64,000 nucleotides of DNA from Dyadobacter sp. UC 10 (GTDB lineage Bacteria; Bacteroidota; Bacteroidia; Cytophagales; Spirosomataceae): positions 4,770,501 to 4,834,500 of the forward strand of contig NZ_VSRN01000001.1 of NCBI RefSeq assembly GCF_008369915.1. Reading direction: 5' to 3'. Below are positions 60,955 through 64,000 of the stretch, one piece after another. The position numbers and the translations under genes are program-made. Each line of letters begins with the position of its first letter. Within the stretch, counting starts at the first letter, position 1. The notes beneath the pieces were generated by a model. The model was not told where the DNA came from, did no database searches, and saw only the letters and a list, made by a program, of their open reading frames with translations.

Positions 60955-61518
60955 GTGGAATGGCTATCTGATTGTACAACCGATGAAAAACAATGGATTG
61001 AACGCTGTGCGAAAAAAGATCCCAAAGCGCAGCAATGGGTTTTTAAGCATTTTTTTGGTTTGGTGATGGGCATCTGCGTGCGATATCTCTCGGTTTACGA
61101 TCTGGCGCAGGAAGCGGTCAGTGATTCTTTTCTCAAAATATTTGATCAGCTACCCAGGCAAGTTTCGGAAATCCGGTCTTTCAGGGCTTGGATGCGCGCC
61201 ATGGTTGTTCGCACAGCCATTGACTACTTTCGAAAGGAGAAGAAAAACTTTGCTGTAATCGATTTGGATGCCGTTTTTGAGCATGCGGAAATAGAGGAGG
61301 AAGTGACTTCAAATCAGTCGGTTGCTGAGATTTTGCAGCTGCTCGACAAACTTCCGCCCGTTTGGAAAGTGGTGTTCAACTTGTATGAAGTGGAGGGTTA
61401 CAGCCATGAAGAAATTGGTAAAATGCTGTCTATCACCGCTTCATCCTCACGGGCTTACCTTGCAAAAGGAAAGCAGAGCCTGCGGAAAATGATAGCGATA
61501 CAAAACGGAAGCAATTAA
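60955..61518 (+). CDS. ECF RNA polymerase sigma factor
   Basis: A 187-aa ECF sigma factor: region 2 (AQQWVFKHFFGLVMGICVRY, AQEAVSDSFLKIFDQLP, WMRAMVVRTAIDYFRKEKK) and region 4 (LPPVWKVVFNLYEVEGYSHE, EIGKMLSITASSSRAYLAKG). The start is GTG at 60955; the first in-frame ATG lies inside region 2, so GTG is needed for a full protein. The next gene starts one base after the stop and likely encodes its membrane-bound partner. Confidence 0.92.
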   Translation: MEWLSDCTTDEKQWIERCAKKDPKAQQWVFKHFFGLVMGICVRYLSVYDLAQEAVSDSFLKIFDQLPRQVSEIRSFRAWMRAMVVRTAIDYFRKEKKNFAVIDLDAVFEHAEIEEEVTSNQSVAEILQLLDKLPPVWKVVFNLYEVEGYSHEEIGKMLSITASSSRAYLAKGKQSLRKMIAIQNGSN

Positions 61519-61519
61519 G

Positions 61520-62752
61520 ATGTCAGACCAGGAACCCGACAACAAGCGGATCATCGACCAGCTTTGGGCGCACACCGAGCCTTACCAGCTCGGCGCCTGG
61601 GAGCATTTTGAACGATTGCGGGACCAGCGGAAGCGGAAAAGGAGGGTTGTCATGTATTGGCTGAATGCGGCTGCTGTGCTGGTTATTTTTGGAACAGCCA
61701 TTTTGGTAAGCCAACTAATACCCGCGGAGAAAACGGCGAATAACAAAACTGCGGTAAATCAGATCAGGAACGACAGGGTTTCCGGCAAAGAAAACCTGGG
61801 AAAATTGTCTTCTGAAAAAGCAAACAGCCTGAATTCCAGGCCGGATTTGAGTCAGGTGAATGGAAAGAAAGAGAGAATAGCGACTGAAATACGCAGTCAG
61901 CAAAGTTTCAGGAAAGGGCCTTTAATCGGAATGCCTGAATACCAGCCTGCAAGTGCAATCGCGACAACAGATCAGACGAAAGAGCAAGAGTTACGGAGCC
62001 TGGATGTTCTGCAATCCCGGCCGTTCACGTTTCAAAATGTCCAGTTCGGCAAGCTATATATTCCGGTTAGGCAGCAGCTTTCAGAACCACCTGCTCGTCT
62101 GCCCGGATCGTTTCGTTTTGGCGTAGCTGTTTCTCAGCAATCAAACCAGGCCGCATGCACGCACCTGGAAATGAATTATGGTGTGGGCGGCGCTTTATAC
62201 ATCCCTATTACACCTAGAATGGCCCTCGTTACAGGTGCATCCGGAAGCAGACAGTCTTTAAATGTAGAAATAGATGCCATTGCCTCGACGCTTTCGGGTG
62301 GAATAGCACAGTTGCAACGCGCTCGTTATCAGTGGTTCAATGTGGAAGTGCCCGTGCATGTCCAATACAGCGTCAAGACTTTCAACAAGGCCGCGATCAC
62401 CGCAGTTGGCGGTTTATCGTGGCTGGGCAGCACAGGACAAGTGTCGGATTATTTTTATAAAACCAGCCGCACAATTACAACGTTATCCGAAACCGCAGGA
62501 GGGCCTGTCGTGGTTTCGACACAAACTATCGAGGATTTCAGCTCGGTAACGGAAGAGGATAAAAAGGGCGACTGGGCCTTCGGCGGCGCACTTTACTTTG
62601 GATTGGGATTTAATTATCAAATGAAACATTACGGTCTGGGAGTCGAACCATATGTCAAATACCCGATTGGTCCCGTCACCGCAGAAAAGTTACAGCTCAC
62701 TTCCTTAGGCGTCCAGTTGAAACTGACAGGATTGCTCAGCAAACCAAAGTAA
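61520..62752 (+). CDS. Membrane protein with anti-sigma-like N-terminus and outer-membrane-barrel-like C-terminus
   Basis: A 410-aa protein. A cytoplasmic-type N-terminal segment (IIDQLWAHTEPYQLGAWEHF) is followed by a basic stretch and one membrane helix (about 42-65, VVMYWLNAAAVLVIFGTAIL). After a low-complexity linker (about 75-185) comes a beta-rich domain with FGVAVSQQSNQAACTHLEMN, WFNVEVPVHVQYSV and GLGFNYQMKHYGLGVEPYVK, which recalls small outer membrane barrels. The order sigma gene, then this gene, suggests a transmembrane anti-sigma factor whose C-terminal domain senses the envelope. This is inference. Confidence 0.75.
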   Translation: MSDQEPDNKRIIDQLWAHTEPYQLGAWEHFERLRDQRKRKRRVVMYWLNAAAVLVIFGTAILVSQLIPAEKTANNKTAVNQIRNDRVSGKENLGKLSSEKANSLNSRPDLSQVNGKKERIATEIRSQQSFRKGPLIGMPEYQPASAIATTDQTKEQELRSLDVLQSRPFTFQNVQFGKLYIPVRQQLSEPPARLPGSFRFGVAVSQQSNQAACTHLEMNYGVGGALYIPITPRMALVTGASGSRQSLNVEIDAIASTLSGGIAQLQRARYQWFNVEVPVHVQYSVKTFNKAAITAVGGLSWLGSTGQVSDYFYKTSRTITTLSETAGGPVVVSTQTIEDFSSVTEEDKKGDWAFGGALYFGLGFNYQMKHYGLGVEPYVKYPIGPVTAEKLQLTSLGVQLKLTGLLSKPK

Positions 62753-63085
62753 TATCCAACGATCCACGGCGAACTGACCACGACAGCGTTTCCTGCGCGT
62801 CCTGCTATCAGGCAGGCCCTTCGGTGCCGCCCGAAACCAGGCGTTGCATCGGATTACAATCGGCTTTGGGAAATAACTGTCACGCCATTGTTGGGATTTG
62901 TCGGATAGTCTGGCTCAACCTGTTTCAGAAAGCGATTGAAATTTATCAGGTTGCAAGGAAAGATCCCCGTGAAACCGGTAATGGTGACTATCTTGAGTCT
63001 TTTCCCAGATTGAGTGGGGAGATACGGAATTTTCCGAAGTCGCCTTAGAATCCCAGTATACGAATCAACCTCTTGCCGTGCGCCC
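62753..63085. other. Intergenic stretch without recognisable gene
   Basis: The 333 bases between the barrel-type protein and the sulfatase contain a minor hairpin (CCTGC...GCAGG near 62800) and short open frames on both strands with no family resemblance. No promoter could be placed with confidence. A decayed gene is possible but not shown. Confidence 0.5.
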
Positions 63086-64000
63086 ATGAAATACCTTCGA
63101 AATCAGCACTTGCTGTGCCTCCTGACTTTGCTGACTGCGTTTTGTACTAATGAACAAGTGAATGCCCAAACCCGCCCGAACATTGTTTTCATTCTCACAG
63201 ATGATCAGGGATGGGGCGATTTGAGCATTCATGGAAATGTCAATGTAAGCACACCTAATATCGACAGGATCGGTCGGGAAGGTGCGCGGTTTTCACGATT
63301 CTATGTAGCGCCTTTGTGCGCGCCTACGCGGGCAGGCCTGCTGACCGGCCGTTATCACTATCGGACGGGCGTCTGGGGTGTTTCCAGCTCAAAAGAATTC
63401 ATGAACCCGGACGAGGTAACATTCGCTGATATGTTCAAAAAAGCTGGTTATGCGACGGGGGCTTTCGGAAAATGGCATAATGGGAGTCAGTATCCGTATC
63501 ATCCGAACGGTCGCGGATTTGATGAATTCTATGGTTTTCTGAGCGGGCATTATGCCAATTATTTTAACACGATGCTTGATCACAATGGTAAGGCGGTTCG
63601 CAGTAATGGTTACATCACCGACGATCTGACAGACAAGGCCATTGCCTTCATCGAAAAAAACAGGGCTCAGCCTTTTGTTTGCTATGTGCCTTACAATGCG
63701 CCGCATTCGCCTTTTCAGGTTCCGGACAAATATTATGACCGGGTAAAAGCAAGAGGAGTCAAAATGTTTGGTAAAAACAAGAGCGGGGAGGAGCTTGAAG
63801 TAACTATTTCGGCACTGGCGATGTGCGAGAATATCGATGAAAATGTTGGCCGGATCCTGTCAAAACTCGATCAGCTCAAACTTTCTGAAAATACAATCGT
63901 GATTTATATGACCGATAACGGGCCCAATTCCTGGCGCTGGAACGGGGATATGAAGGGTCGCAAGGGTATGGCTGACGAAGGTGGTGTACGAGTGCCGTTT
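63086..64000 (+). CDS. Sulfatase (arylsulfatase family), 3' end outside window
   Basis: Read directly from the ATG at 63086; 305 residues are visible and the C-terminus is cut by the right edge. After an exported leader (ending near NAQ) comes the alkaline-phosphatase-like domain: PNIVFILTDDQGWGD with metal-binding Asp39 and Asp40, and the sulfatase signature LCAPTRAGLLTGR with Cys78, the residue converted to formylglycine. GKWHNG and TDNGPNSWRW follow as expected. It hydrolyses sulfate esters, probably on a glycan. It may begin another polysaccharide-degradation cluster to the right. A radical-SAM maturase is needed for activity and is not in the window. Confidence 0.93.
   Translation, partial: MKYLRNQHLLCLLTLLTAFCTNEQVNAQTRPNIVFILTDDQGWGDLSIHGNVNVSTPNIDRIGREGARFSRFYVAPLCAPTRAGLLTGRYHYRTGVWGVSSSKEFMNPDEVTFADMFKKAGYATGAFGKWHNGSQYPYHPNGRGFDEFYGFLSGHYANYFNTMLDHNGKAVRSNGYITDDLTDKAIAFIEKNRAQPFVCYVPYNAPHSPFQVPDKYYDRVKARGVKMFGKNKSGEELEVTISALAMCENIDENVGRILSKLDQLKLSENTIVIYMTDNGPNSWRWNGDMKGRKGMADEGGVRVPF

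Noticed and set aside
62854..63087. A 77-codon minus-strand open frame before the sulfatase
   Set aside because: It matches no family I know, and its ATG overlaps the sulfatase start on the opposite strand. It may be chance or gene remnant.

Overview
The window looks like chromosomal DNA of a member of the Bacteroidota, most likely the Cytophagales and perhaps close to Dyadobacter (genus is inference). The support is three SusC/SusD pairs, FecI-like sigma/FecR-like anti-sigma cassettes, several LytS/LytTR two-component pairs, many short-signal lipoproteins, and promoters of the TTG-N18-TANNTTTG type. No rRNA, tRNA, CRISPR array, intact insertion sequence or phage gene was found.

Bases 1 to 35,012 are one long run of minus-strand genes that reads as a composite polysaccharide-utilisation locus. 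In transcription order (right to left) it has three modules. Module A: ECF sigma, FecR, SusC with an STN domain, SusD, a PL22-like beta-propeller, a Tat-type tandem-FAD oxidoreductase, and a secreted protein with an FMN-attachment-like SGAT motif. Module B: a second ECF sigma and FecR, an STN-SusC, SusD, two tandem heparinase II/III-like proteins, an alginate-lyase-fold protein, and two Tat-type polysaccharide pyruvyl transferase-fold proteins. Module C: a membrane sensor fused to an IS1595-type zinc ribbon, a SusC without STN domain, SusD, and a GH30 glycosidase cut by the left edge. The lyases point to a uronic-acid-containing glycan; the exact substrate is not readable from sequence.

Bases 35,295 to 39,473 hold a decayed LytTR response regulator, a strong hairpin, and a five-gene minus-strand copper/haem operon: a CNGKC membrane protein, MbnP-like copper-binding lipoprotein, MbnH/MauG-like di-haem protein, His-rich lipoprotein, and SCO1-like protein.

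Bases 39,546 to 64,000 are mixed-strand accessory and housekeeping genes. They include an SRPBCC/O-methyltransferase pair, three intact LytS/LytTR two-component systems, an exported two-subunit molybdenum hydroxylase, GyrI-like and OsmC proteins, Crp and ECF41-like regulators, a PQQ-type beta-propeller lipoprotein, two alpha/beta hydrolases, a GNAT enzyme, a di-haem cytochrome c, an ANT-like nucleotidyltransferase, an S41 protease, an ECF sigma with a barrel-type partner, and a sulfatase cut by the right edge.

The most unusual items are the 7TM sensor/IS1595 zinc-ribbon fusion placed in front of the STN-less SusC, the exported pyruvyl transferase-fold pair inside a degradative operon, the exported flavoprotein pair in the same locus, and the conserved position of hairpins between fecR and susC in both sigma-controlled modules.
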